Source: Rufibacter hautae
Lineage (GTDB): Bacteria; Bacteroidota; Bacteroidia; Cytophagales; Hymenobacteraceae
Direction: 5' to 3'
Assembly (NCBI RefSeq): GCF_008271695.1
Contig: NZ_VKKY01000003.1
Coordinates: 806,001-870,000 of the forward strand
DNA length: 64,000 bases
The notes below the pieces were generated by a model, which was not told the DNA's origin, ran no database searches, and saw only the letters and a list, made by a program, of their open reading frames with translations. Made by a program: the position numbers and the translations under genes. This document shows positions 35,124 to 43,834 of this stretch, piece after piece (the first letter of the stretch is position 1; every line of letters starts with the position of its first letter).

Positions 35124-35158
35124 GTTTAGGGCGTGTTTTTCTCAGATCAGGCCTAAAC
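35124..35158. repeat. Family A hairpin repeat
   Basis: GTTTAGGGCGTGTTTTTC, TCAG, ATCAGGCCTAAAC. Confidence 0.65.
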
Positions 35159-35238
35159 TGCCGTTACCTGTGATAAAGGAAACCGGAAGTCATTTTCCCT
35201 TTCATGTTTTCTTAACAACGGCAAAAAAGACGTAAAAT

Positions 35239-35276
35239 CGATTTGGAGCCAATTCTTGAAAAACAGGCCAAAATCG
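35239..35276. repeat. Family A hairpin repeat
   Basis: CGATTTGGAGCCAATTC, TT, GAAAAACAGGCCAAAATCG, only 80 bases from the previous copy. Confidence 0.65.
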
Positions 35277-35397
35277 CCTTTGCTACTTACCTTGAAAGAA
35301 TCCGTATAGGGAATTGGGAAAAGAAAGATCCCGGCGGCTTTGTGGCGTTCTCGCACGGCAAGGCCTTATACTATACACTGTACCAAAACCTGAAACT

Positions 35398-35616
35398 ATG
35401 AAAAAGTGCCTGATCCTTTGCGCCGCCATCCCTATGTTCTTCTTGGCGAGCTGTAATTCCACCACCAAGCCCAAAGAGGGTGATGTTGAACCCACTGCCA
35501 CCGAGGAAAGAGACCCCACCGTGAGGGCGCAGGACTTTGAAACCGGGGCCGCCGATAACCGCGCCGACACCATTGCGCCTGCAGTTGATTCAAGCGGGAC
35601 TACCACCGGACAATAA
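35398..35616 (+). CDS. Small acidic lipoprotein
   Basis: 72 residues from the ATG at 35398; an upstream in-frame extension is not needed. Lipobox FLASC puts the acylated Cys at 19. The rest is short, acidic and Thr/Ala/Glu/Asp-rich with no recognised domain. Membrane-anchored, function unknown. Between two family A repeats upstream and a perfect terminator downstream. Confidence 0.7.
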   Translation: MKKCLILCAAIPMFFLASCNSTTKPKEGDVEPTATEERDPTVRAQDFETGAADNRADTIAPAVDSSGTTTGQ

Positions 35617-35621
35617 TGAAT

Positions 35622-35661
35622 AAAACAAAAAGGCTGCTTTGGAAAGCAGCCTTTTTGTTTT
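35622..35661. terminator. Bidirectional terminator, 19-base perfect stem
   Basis: 35622-35640 pairs with 35643-35661 around a GG loop; A-rich left, T-rich right. Serves both converging genes. Confidence 0.95.
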
Positions 35662-35681
35662 AAGATGAGGTAATTCCAATT

Positions 35682-37769
35682 TTATAAACTGCCGTAGAAA
35701 CGCCGCAGCGCCCACTCAGCACACGCTAAACCTAGTAATAGGAAGTAAAACCAGGGTTGTTCCAGCAGGTCTTTTTCTTCCTCGTGGCTGCGCAGAATGG
35801 TTTTGAAGTTGGCTTTGATCAGGTCTTGCTCCAGTTGGGCAAGTTGAGCAGGATAGTACAGGCGAGTCTCCGACCGCTCCGCGATCTGGCTCAGCAAACT
35901 ATGGTCGGCCACGGCCAGGAGCGACTCCAGGTTCTGTTCCTGCACCACAAACTCGCCGGCGTCTGTGTAGTTCTGGTTTTCTACCCTCGCAGACGCGGTG
36001 TAGCGGTACACACCCACGGGTAGGTTGCCCAAGCGCAGCCCTTCGCCGCCCTGCTCATGCCTAAAACGATGCCGGGTCTGTTTGCCACCCTCGTGGGTGA
36101 GCGTGAGTGAGATGTCCTGCCCGAAGATTTCCTCCTGCACCGCATTGAACACATCGGCCTGGAGCGTCACACCTTCCGATGCCTCAAACTCGTCTTTGAC
36201 CGGGTACACGTGCAGGCGCTTCTGGTTCCGGCGGTTGGCCAGCAGCTGTACCAGGTGCGTCATGAGCTCGTCGTAGATCTGGGAAGAACCGTGGTCCACA
36301 GACTCGGTGAGGCGCCATTGCCAACTGCCATCGGTGAGAAGCACCGCGGATGGGGTAGGAGCGGCGGGTTTGTAGACCAGAAGCGGTTTGGTGGTTCTTA
36401 CGGCGCCTACCTGTTGCTGCAGGATGACCTCGGCGGCCGGCGCAATCCGCCAATCACCGAAGGTGACAGGTGTGGGCGGCCAGGCTTTGATACGGGACTG
36501 GGCAGTGGGTTCGGCGGAGAACCGCTGGAAAGCGGCATTGAGCAAGGGCTGCACCTCGTCAAACTGCGGCGACGGCCGGTTGATCTGCACGCCAGCCTGA
36601 AGGGAGTTGAACGCGTTGAAATCGGTCTGGGCGCCCAGGATGTAGAACGTGGGCACACGGGCGGTCCTTAATCGGCGGAGCCAATCTGTACCCACCCCAG
36701 TGGCATTAGGGATCTGGTGGAGGATGGCCGCATCATAAGGCGTCTTAAACGAGGGGTTCTGGAAAGGCCCCAGTACTACCTCCACATCCAGCAATTGGTT
36801 TGTGCGCAATGCGCTTCGCAGGGCTTTGATATCGGGGTGGGGGGCAGCAGCGGCCACCAGCACCTTCAGTTTGCCTTTGATCACCTCCAGGTACGCGTGC
36901 CGGCTGTTGTTGATGTTCGTGAACTCGCCGGTGAGGGGCTGCACCTGCACCTGAAAGTGCTTTTTACCCGGCTGGGCGGCGGTCACCTGGAACGAGGTCT
37001 GTACCGTGCCGCCGCGGGGCAGGGAAACCGTTTTACGCTGCACGGTTTTCCCGTTTTCCTGCAGCAGGACCGTGGCAGTGGTGCCGTTGAAGCCGTTATG
37101 CCGCACGCGCGCCACCACTGGGAAAGATGTGCCTGTGTAGTTGATTTTGTTGTATTGCACTTCCTCCAGCACCACATCGCGCTTGGCCACGGTATCGCCT
37201 AAGGCCAGGGGGTAAATGGGCGCATTGTATAGCTGGAAAGTAGGAGTGGGACCTTGGTTATGAATGCCGTCAGAGATGAGCACGGTGGCTGCCAGGTTCT
37301 GGTTCCGAAGGGCCCGGTCGCCTTTTTCCACCAGGGCGTGCAGGTTGGTCACCGGCGCTTTGAGCGGGGTTTGGGCAAAAGAATTAACCACCGTATCACC
37401 TTCCTGCATGGACTGTTTTACTACTTCCAGCCCACTTTTCTGCAGCCTATCGGCTAGGGCATCCAAGCCCTGCAGGGTGCGGCCCAACTCGGCCTTGGAG
37501 GTGAACAGTCCCACCGATTGGGAGTTGTCCAGTGCCAGCACCACTTTGGGTTTTACTTCCTCCTGCCTGATGCGGCGGGTATACGGCTCCAGCAGCAGAA
37601 AACACACCAGCGCCACCAGCAGCGCCCGCAGCGAAGCCAGGAGCAAGCGCAAGCCCATGGGCCAGGGACCGCCCCGGCGGTACATGAACCAGGAAACACC
37701 TAGCCCTGCCGCCAGGCAAAGCAATGCATACCAAGGAGAATAAGCAGTGTGAATTTGGAGTGATTGCAC
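35682..37769 (-). CDS. VWA-domain membrane protein
   Basis: 695 residues with a GTG start (no ATG in frame near the N-terminal helices). Two N-terminal helices (about 13-30 and 40-60) precede a von Willebrand A domain with MIDAS start LALDNSQSVG (Asp81, DxSxS form) and TVLISDGIHNQG. A long beta-rich extracytoplasmic region follows, including a glutamine-amidotransferase-like stretch (about 300-390, VLVAAAAPHPDIKAL). One C-terminal helix (WFYFLLLGLACAEWAL). Such proteins are common beside MoxR/BatA aerotolerance genes, but none are here. Role unknown. Confidence 0.75.
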   Translation of the reverse strand: MQSLQIHTAYSPWYALLCLAAGLGVSWFMYRRGGPWPMGLRLLLASLRALLVALVCFLLLEPYTRRIRQEEVKPKVVLALDNSQSVGLFTSKAELGRTLQGLDALADRLQKSGLEVVKQSMQEGDTVVNSFAQTPLKAPVTNLHALVEKGDRALRNQNLAATVLISDGIHNQGPTPTFQLYNAPIYPLALGDTVAKRDVVLEEVQYNKINYTGTSFPVVARVRHNGFNGTTATVLLQENGKTVQRKTVSLPRGGTVQTSFQVTAAQPGKKHFQVQVQPLTGEFTNINNSRHAYLEVIKGKLKVLVAAAAPHPDIKALRSALRTNQLLDVEVVLGPFQNPSFKTPYDAAILHQIPNATGVGTDWLRRLRTARVPTFYILGAQTDFNAFNSLQAGVQINRPSPQFDEVQPLLNAAFQRFSAEPTAQSRIKAWPPTPVTFGDWRIAPAAEVILQQQVGAVRTTKPLLVYKPAAPTPSAVLLTDGSWQWRLTESVDHGSSQIYDELMTHLVQLLANRRNQKRLHVYPVKDEFEASEGVTLQADVFNAVQEEIFGQDISLTLTHEGGKQTRHRFRHEQGGEGLRLGNLPVGVYRYTASARVENQNYTDAGEFVVQEQNLESLLAVADHSLLSQIAERSETRLYYPAQLAQLEQDLIKANFKTILRSHEEEKDLLEQPWFYFLLLGLACAEWALRRFYGSL

Positions 37770-37880
37770 AAACGGTGAGTTAGGTCACAGGATCAAGGAG
37801 CAAGATAAAACATGTTCAACAGAAGACATACATCTTTTCTTCTGAACTGCCCAGAAGTCTAAGTTATTGCCTGTAACGGG

Positions 37881-37917
37881 GTTTAAGGCTCGTTTTTCTG
37901 AAAACAGGCGAAAAATT
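37881..37917. repeat. Family A hairpin repeat
   Basis: GTTTAAGGCTCGTTTTTC, TG, AAAACAGGCGAAAAATT. Confidence 0.65.
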
Positions 37918-38075
37918 ATAACGAGTTACCATAGGGGTAAGCCTGCCGTTGCTTTCTCTATACCTGATTGTTGCCTGATTGTTGTGCCTTCTCACTTGTT
38001 ACATAAACCGTCTTCTGGTGAATGTTGGTGCTTTGTTCGGCTTGCAGGTCTGTAGTTCTAAGCGTGCTGCTAAAA

Positions 38076-38216
38076 GGAACCCACCCCTACCCCTCCGAGG
38101 AGGGGAATCTTCATTGTCGCCGTTATTGGTGTTTCGCTCTCGTAGTTTGCCGTTGTTGGTGTTCTCACTAACAACCAGATTAGCGTTGGAAACATAGAAG
38201 GGCAACCACAAGGGAT
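38076..38216. repeat. Inverted repeat flanking fabG (family C), arm 1
   Basis: Begins GGAACCCACCCCTACCCC and the following CTCCGAGGAGGGGAATCT, ends GGGCAACCACAAGGGAT. The reverse complement of both ends is found at 39303-39421. The interior is diverged and contains a 30-base internal duplication (GCCGTTRTTGGTGTT twice). Confidence 0.8.
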
Positions 38217-38228
38217 GATCATACAAAA

Positions 38229-38262
38229 AAAGCCGATGTAGGTCTGCACCCACATCGGCTTT
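38229..38262 (-). terminator. fabG terminator
   Basis: AAAGCCGATGT and ACATCGGCTTT pair; a T-run follows on the minus strand. Confidence 0.85.
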
Positions 38263-38275
38263 GAAATGATATCAG

Positions 38276-38303
38276 CAATTGACAATTAGCAATTAGCAAT
38301 CAA
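38276..38303. repeat. Heptanucleotide array (CAATTAG) x4
   Basis: Units CAATTGA, CAATTAG, CAATTAG, CAATCAA end one base before the fabG stop codon. Different unit, same 7-base period as at 23576 and 54065. Confidence 0.8.
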
Positions 38304-38304
38304 A

Positions 38305-39051
38305 TTAGGTCAGCATGCCGCCGTCTACCTGCAGGGTTTGGCCGGTTACGTAGGCAGACAGGTCAGAGGCCAGGAACACGGCCGCGTTGGCCACATCCTC
38401 GGGGGCACCGCCGCGTTTCAGCGGAATGGCCTTGCGCCACTCGGCTACCACGTTGGCATCCAGTTCGTCGGTCATATCGGTTTCAATGAAGCCCGGCGCG
38501 ATGGCGTTGCTGCGGATGTTACGGGAACCTAACTCTAAGGCCACTGATTTGGTGAACCCGATGATACCCGCTTTGGAAGCGGCGTAGTTGGCCTGTCCGG
38601 CGTTGCCTTTGATACCCACCACCGAGGTCATGTTGATGATGGAACCGCTTTTGGCGCGCATCATGTGCTTGGTGGCCGCTTTGGTCAGGTTGAAGACCGA
38701 TTTGAGGTTGGTGTTGATCACCGCATCCCACTGGTCTTCGCTCATGCGCATAAGCAAACCGTCTTTGGTGATACCGGCGTTGTTCACCAACACGTCCAGT
38801 TTCCCGAAGTCCTTCACCACAGCTTCCACCAGTTGCTCGGCCTGGGTAAAGTCAGAGGCATCTGAGCGGTAGCCCTTGGCCTGGATGCCGTACTCGGCTA
38901 ATTCCTGCTCCAGGGCCTGTCCCTTCTCCACGCTGGAGAGATAGGTAAACGCCACATTGGCACCCATTTCGGCATATTTTTTTGCAATGGCCCGGCCTAT
39001 GCCCTTAGAGGCGCCGGTCACTAAGGCAATTTTTCCTTCCAGTAATTTCAT
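38305..39051 (-). CDS. fabG: 3-oxoacyl-[acyl-carrier-protein] reductase
   Basis: 248 residues, the family length. TGASKGIGRAIA (12-23) binds NADPH, NNAGITKDGLLMRM is the FabG-specific NNAG loop, followed by Ser in NMTSVVG and YAASKAG with the catalytic Tyr and Lys. Ends LQVDGGM. It reduces 3-oxoacyl-ACP in fatty-acid elongation, cytoplasm. No other fab gene is next to it, and the gene sits inside an inverted repeat pair. Confidence 0.95.
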   Translation of the reverse strand: MKLLEGKIALVTGASKGIGRAIAKKYAEMGANVAFTYLSSVEKGQALEQELAEYGIQAKGYRSDASDFTQAEQLVEAVVKDFGKLDVLVNNAGITKDGLLMRMSEDQWDAVINTNLKSVFNLTKAATKHMMRAKSGSIINMTSVVGIKGNAGQANYAASKAGIIGFTKSVALELGSRNIRSNAIAPGFIETDMTDELDANVVAEWRKAIPLKRGGAPEDVANAAVFLASDLSAYVTGQTLQVDGGMLT

Positions 39052-39168
39052 AGTGCTTCTTTAAAGGGCCGTCCCCAAAAAGGAGAAGGTCCCCGGTTCT
39101 CAGCACCAAATATACTAATTGCCGACGGGAGCCAAAGGAACACCCCAAGGTTTTCAGCGCCAATTGCC

Positions 39169-39204
39169 GTTTATGACCTGATTTTATGAAAAGGGAGGTA
39201 AAAC
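39169..39204. repeat. Family A hairpin repeat
   Basis: GTTTATGACCTGATTTT, ATG, AAAAGGGAGGTAAAAC. Confidence 0.65.
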
Positions 39205-39302
39205 GAAGGAAAGGGAAAATGATCAGGCGGATTAAGCCAAAGGCAGATTGTCCCCCTTTGAAGGCCTAGGATGACCACTCGCGCAGAAATTTTGTAGGGG
39301 CA

Positions 39303-39421
39303 ATCCCTTGTGGTTGCCCTAGCGCCGGCTACCGCAATACAGGTCGTTGGTGATAACACCAACAACGGCGACTGCGGCAAAAGTGCAGATTCCCCTCCTC
39401 GGAGGGGTAGGGGTGGGTTCC
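39303..39421. repeat. Inverted repeat flanking fabG (family C), arm 2
   Basis: ATCCCTTGTGGTTGCCC at one end, GGGGTAGGGGTGGGTTCC at the other; reverse complement of the ends of 38076-38216. Confidence 0.8.
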
Positions 39422-39464
39422 TTCTGGTGGGAAGCTTACTTCTACAGCATCAGCAAAGCCGGTC

Positions 39465-39531
39465 TGAGGCTGACGCCTCACTGAAGTTGCAAACTTCAGT
39501 TCATTGTAGGTCCAAGTTGAAAACTTGAACC
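39465..39531. repeat. Three-palindrome module (family B), copy 2 (inverted)
   Basis: TGAGGC-TGAC-GCCTCA, ACTGAAGTT-GCA-AACTTCAGT, GGTCCAAGTT-GAA-AACTTGAACC. Reverse complement of 22343-22409 except for a few bases in the loop and spacer. Confidence 0.85.
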
Positions 39532-39657
39532 AGAGAGATTACAGCCATAAACATCGCAAAATAAATAGACCTTACCTTCCAAGGCAATGGAATGCATGCC
39601 CAGCAAAGACTTGGGATAGCAAACTAGCTTGCCATTTGAGAGTAGACCTGAAGAAAC

Positions 39658-40389
39658 TTACTTGCAGAAGCGATTGAGGAGGTTGCCGGCTTCGGGGGAG
39701 CCTAGTTCAAAGGCTCTTTGCCAGTCTGAGCAGGCGGCGCGGCGGTTTTTCTGGGTGTGTTTGAGAACGCCTCGGTTATAGAAGGCCTGCACCATGTTTG
39801 CGTCCAGGGAAATGGCTTTGTCATAGTCTTCCAGGGCCAGGTTGTACTGTTTCTGGCGCATCCGCACGTTGGCCCGGTTAAGGTAGGCCACGGCGTAATC
39901 TCCCTGCAAGAGAATGGCCTGGCTGAAATCCTGCACCGCGCCTTTGGTGTCTTTGAGCCGGGCCCGGTTTAAGCCGCGGTTGTTATAGGCTTTGGCGTAG
40001 TTGGGCTGGTGCGTGATGGCTTGGTTGTAGTCTTCAATGGCTTGTTTGTACTGGCCCCGGTTCTGCCTGATGTCGCCCCGGAACTTGAAAGACTCGGCAT
40101 CAGTGGGCACCAGCAGAATGGCCTGGGAGAAGTCGGCGAGGGCGCCGTCAAAATCATCCATCTCGTATTTGGCCACACCGCGCAAGCGGTACAGGCTCCC
40201 GTCATCGGGCTTCTTGGCGATGGCGGCATCGTATTCCCGCACGGCCCCAATGTAATCGTCTTTGCTGGCGCGTTCCAGCCCCTCGCGGTAATGGGTTTTG
40301 GCGGTTTTGCAGCTGCTTGCGGCCAACACTAGCAAGAGGCAGAACAGGTAAATACGGGTAAATGGGCGGGCAGAAAGGGTCAGTTGCAT
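39658..40389 (-). CDS. Tetratricopeptide-repeat lipoprotein
   Basis: 243 residues. Lipobox LAASSC (Cys27), then about six TPR units, each with the W/Y-x-x-x-G-x-x-Y/F pattern, for example YRLRGVAKYEMDDFDGALAD and YNNRGLNRARLKDTKGAVQD. TPR stacks bind proteins; an outer-membrane or periplasmic scaffold is likely. It ends in CSDWQRAFELGSPEAGNLL, a common last-repeat form. No partner is obvious nearby. Confidence 0.88.
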   Translation of the reverse strand: MQLTLSARPFTRIYLFCLLLVLAASSCKTAKTHYREGLERASKDDYIGAVREYDAAIAKKPDDGSLYRLRGVAKYEMDDFDGALADFSQAILLVPTDAESFKFRGDIRQNRGQYKQAIEDYNQAITHQPNYAKAYNNRGLNRARLKDTKGAVQDFSQAILLQGDYAVAYLNRANVRMRQKQYNLALEDYDKAISLDANMVQAFYNRGVLKHTQKNRRAACSDWQRAFELGSPEAGNLLNRFCK

Positions 40390-40797
40390 AGTGTTGTGTT
40401 ACTCCTGCTACATACTGATTTTTGCGAATATAGTTTTAGCTAAATATTCCTGAAGATGATCTAAAACAGGAAAGTAGGAAGCACGTGGGTTGTCACCTTA
40501 AAACTCAGATAATTGTATTTTCTTGCATTCGCCTGGAAATGAGCTGGCAAAGCCTAAAGAAGAAGATATAGGCTTTTGAGTCTTGGAGAGGTAGCCATGG
40601 TTTTAACCCATTTTGGAGAAAATGGCCTATAAATCAAGTGAGCGGGTAATCCATTGTCCAGCCCAATCCAGGTCTAATGGCAAGGGCCTAGTGCGCAAAG
40701 TAGCATGAAACATATAGGAGCCGAATCAGTTATAGGAAAGTTTTTCCTGCGTTGAGGTATTAATTCAGTAGTTTTCCATTGCAGTAACCCGCACTTC
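40390..40797. other. Intergenic stretch without a gene
   Basis: 408 bases between divergent genes. Apart from one family A hairpin I see no gene, terminator or exact promoter box. Confidence 0.6.
40600..40635. repeat. Family A hairpin repeat
   Basis: GTTTTAACCCATTTT, GGAG, AAAATGGCCTATAAATC. Confidence 0.6.
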
Positions 40798-42999
40798 ATG
40801 TCCATTACAGACCAATTACCAGATTTCCTAAGCAAATCCTCTACGGCAGTTATCTTTAACGCTGCTCAACGGCAAGTAAGAAAAAGATTGATGAGTGGGG
40901 TGCCCTTAGCGGAAGTGATGGACACGCTCCTTCTCACCCTTGAAAAAGCCTACCCAGCTATTTTTTCTTCGGTTTTACTGTTGAAAGATGACAAACTTCA
41001 ACACCTAAGCGCCCCCGGTTTACCTGACACCTATCTAAAAGCGATTGATGGAACCCAGATTGGGCCTTCGGCGGGGTCTTGCGGTACGGCGGCGTTTACC
41101 AGGGAGCGGGTCATTGTGGAGAGCATTGCCACCGACCTTAAGTGGGCAAACTATCAGCAAGCCTTGGACCATGGGTTTAAGGCCTGTTGGTCGCAGCCTA
41201 TTCTGTCTGCGCAGGATGAAAAGGTGTTGGGGACCTTCGCCATTTACTATAAAACCGAAAGGGCTCCCTCTGAAGAAGAAGTCCAGCTCTTAGAGATGGC
41301 CGCTGATCTGGCAGGTACAGCCATAGAGTGGGGGATGGTTCTGAAAGACTGCCACCATCTGGAGGAAGAGCTGAAAGAATCTAACGCAGCCCTCCAGGCC
41401 TTGAACACCGAGCTGGAGAACAGAATCCAGGCTCGCGCCGAGGAACTGGAAAAGCAGAACTATCTCACCAAAACCATCACCGACAATGCTACCGGTGCCC
41501 TCTTCATGATGGACGCCACCGGATATTGTACCTTCATGAACCCCGCGGCCGTGGAAATGGTGGGCTATACCTTTGACGAAATCAGGGCCCAACAGCTGCA
41601 TTACATGATTCACCACCATCGGCCAGATGGTTCGCACTATCCTTTGGAGGAGTGTCCGTTAGACAGGGCCCTGCCCCAAAACTTTGACGTGCGGGCGCAT
41701 GAAGACGTGTTCTTCCGGAAAGACGGGACTTCTTTTCCGGTTTCCTGCGCCGCTAGCCCCATTTTTGACGAAAACGGTATCCCTATTTCTACCGTGATTG
41801 AGGTGCGCGACATTACCGAAGAGAAAAGAAACCGCCAGGAGCTGCTTGGTACGGTTTCGCAAATGCAAACCCTGCTTTCGGCCATGCCTCAAATCGCTTT
41901 TACCGCCACGGTAGAGGGAGAGCTGGACTATGTAAACGGGCATTGGCAGACATACACCGGGCTGCCCCAAACAGATGTACTGGGCGAGCAATGGATTGGA
42001 GCCTTGCACCCCGAAGACAAAGAAAGGGCCGCCGCCACCTGGGGAAATTCCATTCAAACCGGCCAGGATTACGAGATTGAGTTCAGGGTAAGGCATTGGG
42101 GCGGGAATTACCGCTGGTACCTGGCCAGGGCCATTCCGCTGAAAAACGAGAAAGGAGAGGTGCTGAAGTGGTTCGGGACCGCGACGGATATTCATGAGCA
42201 GAAACTGCTGATTGAACGGTTGGCAACGGCCCAGGAGGAGCTGCAGAAAATGAACGCCGAGCTCACCCAGAAAAACACGGATCTGGAACGTACTAACGCT
42301 GACCTGGATAACTTTGTCTACACCGCCTCGCATGACCTCAAATCCCCTATCGCTAATCTGCAAGGGTTGGTGAAAGCCCTACAGGAAGAGTTACACGACC
42401 TGGGTGCCCAGACCGAACCGGTAGAACCTTTGCTGGTCATGATTGAAAAAGCGATCATCAGGTTTAAGAACACCATTGATGAGCTCACCGAGATCTCTAA
42501 AATTCAAAAACAGGTAGAAACCGGCCAGGAAGTGGTCTACCTGGAGGAGTTGGTAGAGGAGTTCAAAGTAATCAACGCAGAACTGATTTTTACCAGTAAG
42601 GCCACAATCAACACCCAGGTAACGGCGGCACCCGCTATTCGTTTTTCCAAAAAGAACCTCCGGAGCGTGTTGTACAACCTCATCAGCAACAGCATCAAGT
42701 ACCATCATCCAGACCGTAAACCGGTGGTAAAAATATCCACGGCTACCCTTGGGGATGGCGGAATTATGCTACGTATTGAAGACAACGGGTTAGGCATAGA
42801 AGAACACCACTTAAGCCAGATCTTCGGCATGTTCAAACGGGTGCATCAGCACGTGGAAGGATCAGGCGTGGGCTTGTACATTGTGAAGCGCATTGTAGAA
42901 AATGCCGGCGGCGAGATTTCGGTCCAAAGCAAAGTGGGGGAGGGGACCAGCTTTGAAATAAAACTGCCCAGCGTTGCCCCTGGTGAGATTCCGGGCTAA
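40798..42999 (+). CDS. GAF-PAS-PAS sensor histidine kinase
   Basis: 733 residues, no membrane segment. GAF domain (about 25-180, with GSCGTAAFTRERVIV), a coiled coil (about 185-220), PAS 1 (225-345), PAS 2 with PAC (355-470), a second coiled coil, then HisKA with the phospho-His at 512 (TASHDLKSPIANLQ) and a HATPase domain with N-box NLISNSIKYHHP, G1 IEDNGLGI and G2 GSGVGLYIVKRIV. Soluble kinase responding to light, redox or small molecules. No response regulator is adjacent, so its partner is elsewhere. Confidence 0.93.
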   Translation: MSITDQLPDFLSKSSTAVIFNAAQRQVRKRLMSGVPLAEVMDTLLLTLEKAYPAIFSSVLLLKDDKLQHLSAPGLPDTYLKAIDGTQIGPSAGSCGTAAFTRERVIVESIATDLKWANYQQALDHGFKACWSQPILSAQDEKVLGTFAIYYKTERAPSEEEVQLLEMAADLAGTAIEWGMVLKDCHHLEEELKESNAALQALNTELENRIQARAEELEKQNYLTKTITDNATGALFMMDATGYCTFMNPAAVEMVGYTFDEIRAQQLHYMIHHHRPDGSHYPLEECPLDRALPQNFDVRAHEDVFFRKDGTSFPVSCAASPIFDENGIPISTVIEVRDITEEKRNRQELLGTVSQMQTLLSAMPQIAFTATVEGELDYVNGHWQTYTGLPQTDVLGEQWIGALHPEDKERAAATWGNSIQTGQDYEIEFRVRHWGGNYRWYLARAIPLKNEKGEVLKWFGTATDIHEQKLLIERLATAQEELQKMNAELTQKNTDLERTNADLDNFVYTASHDLKSPIANLQGLVKALQEELHDLGAQTEPVEPLLVMIEKAIIRFKNTIDELTEISKIQKQVETGQEVVYLEELVEEFKVINAELIFTSKATINTQVTAAPAIRFSKKNLRSVLYNLISNSIKYHHPDRKPVVKISTATLGDGGIMLRIEDNGLGIEEHHLSQIFGMFKRVHQHVEGSGVGLYIVKRIVENAGGEISVQSKVGEGTSFEIKLPSVAPGEIPG

Positions 43000-43025
43000 A
43001 AAGCCAGAGTAAATAATTCTAAATC

Positions 43026-43071
43026 AGGCGATGTTGCGGTTAGGGCTTGTGCTGACGCAACATCGCCTTTT
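43026..43071 (+). terminator. Histidine-kinase terminator
   Basis: AGGCGATGTTGCG (43026-43038) pairs with CGCAACATCGCCT (43056-43068), followed by TTTT. Confidence 0.85.
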
Positions 43072-43101
43072 GCTGTAGATAGGTTTGTGCTGATAACTTG
43101 T

Positions 43102-43109
43102 TACATTTG
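43102..43109 (+). promoter_or_regulatory. TAnnTTTG promoter box
   Basis: TACATTTG, exact match, with TTTG 14 bases upstream. It would give a leader of about 60 bases for the exported phosphatase. Confidence 0.4.
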
Positions 43110-43172
43110 GTAAAGCTTCTCTTAAGAAAGCATCTGAACTTAGAATCAGCTTATTCCCACTATATCAGGCAA

Positions 43173-43787
43173 ATGAAAATTTCTCAAATGAAATCTGGCA
43201 ACCCCTTTCTCTTTCTGCTGTTTACCTGTGTTCTGAGCATGGGTGTCTTGTTCAGCGCCTCGGCGCAGAATGGCCCCGGTAAAAGGAAAGCAGGGGCCGC
43301 GGCCAAGGTTAAAGCCTCTGAGACGGTCGTGTACCTGGTGCGCCACGCCGAGAAAGCGGCCTCCAACGGCAATATGACCGATGACCCCGATTTGTCAGAA
43401 GCAGGCCAGAAACGGGCCGAGGTCTTGAAAACCAAGTTTGCCGCTGCGCCGGTAGCCGCGCTTTTCGCTACTAAATACAAGCGCACGCAGCAAACCCTGC
43501 AACCCCTGGCCACAACCCTGCAGCAGACAGTCCAGATCTATGACGCCCGCGATTTTACCAGTCTGGTAGAGAAAATAAAGAAGGAGTACGCTGGCAAAAC
43601 CGTGGTGGTAGCCGGGCATTCCAACACCGTGCTGTCGTTACTGGAAGCCTTGGGCGGCAAGAAACCCTTCACTGAGATTGCCGATTACCAATATGATTAC
43701 CTCTTCAAAGTGACCCTGCGCGAAGGGAAAGAGACCCAGGTAGACGTGCAGCAGTACGGCCAAGCTTCCACGGCCACAGCCAACTAG
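43173..43787 (+). CDS. Exported histidine phosphatase family protein
   Basis: 204 residues from the ATG at 43173; the frame is open further up but the added part is not signal-like. A hydrophobic core FLFLLFTCVLSMGVLF and FSASAQ cleavage indicate export. The phosphatase domain has VYLVRHAEK with the phospho-His, KYKRTQQTL, and VVVAGHSNTVLSLL with the second His. It is a SixA/PGM-like fold acting outside the cytoplasm, on phosphorylated small molecules. A small membrane-protein gene follows after 47 bases. Confidence 0.85.
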   Translation: MKISQMKSGNPFLFLLFTCVLSMGVLFSASAQNGPGKRKAGAAAKVKASETVVYLVRHAEKAASNGNMTDDPDLSEAGQKRAEVLKTKFAAAPVAALFATKYKRTQQTLQPLATTLQQTVQIYDARDFTSLVEKIKKEYAGKTVVVAGHSNTVLSLLEALGGKKPFTEIADYQYDYLFKVTLREGKETQVDVQQYGQASTATAN

Positions 43788-43834
43788 TAGATGAGCAAAA
43801 AACATCAGTTCAGGATTAACTAAAACTTCCACCC

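Larger units (their letters stand above)
37770..38304. other. Intergenic region with repeats
   Basis: 535 bases without a gene. It holds one family A hairpin, one arm of the fabG-flanking inverted repeat, the fabG terminator and a heptanucleotide array. Confidence 0.7.
39052..39657. other. Intergenic region with several repeat types
   Basis: 606 bases without a supported gene. It holds a family A hairpin, the second arm of the fabG inverted repeat, a GTTGGTG-ATAA-CACCAAC hairpin (39346-39363), and the second copy of the three-palindrome module. Short frames here encode repeat-derived peptides such as SPPRRGRGGFLL. Confidence 0.75.

Noticed and set aside
37979-38253. Short frames with SPPRRGRGGFLL-type peptides
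   Set aside because: They are translations of the fabG-flanking repeat and recur at 39310, so they are repeat-derived.
38076-39421. Insertion sequence carrying fabG
   Set aside because: Inverted arms exist, but there is no transposase frame and no target duplication visible.
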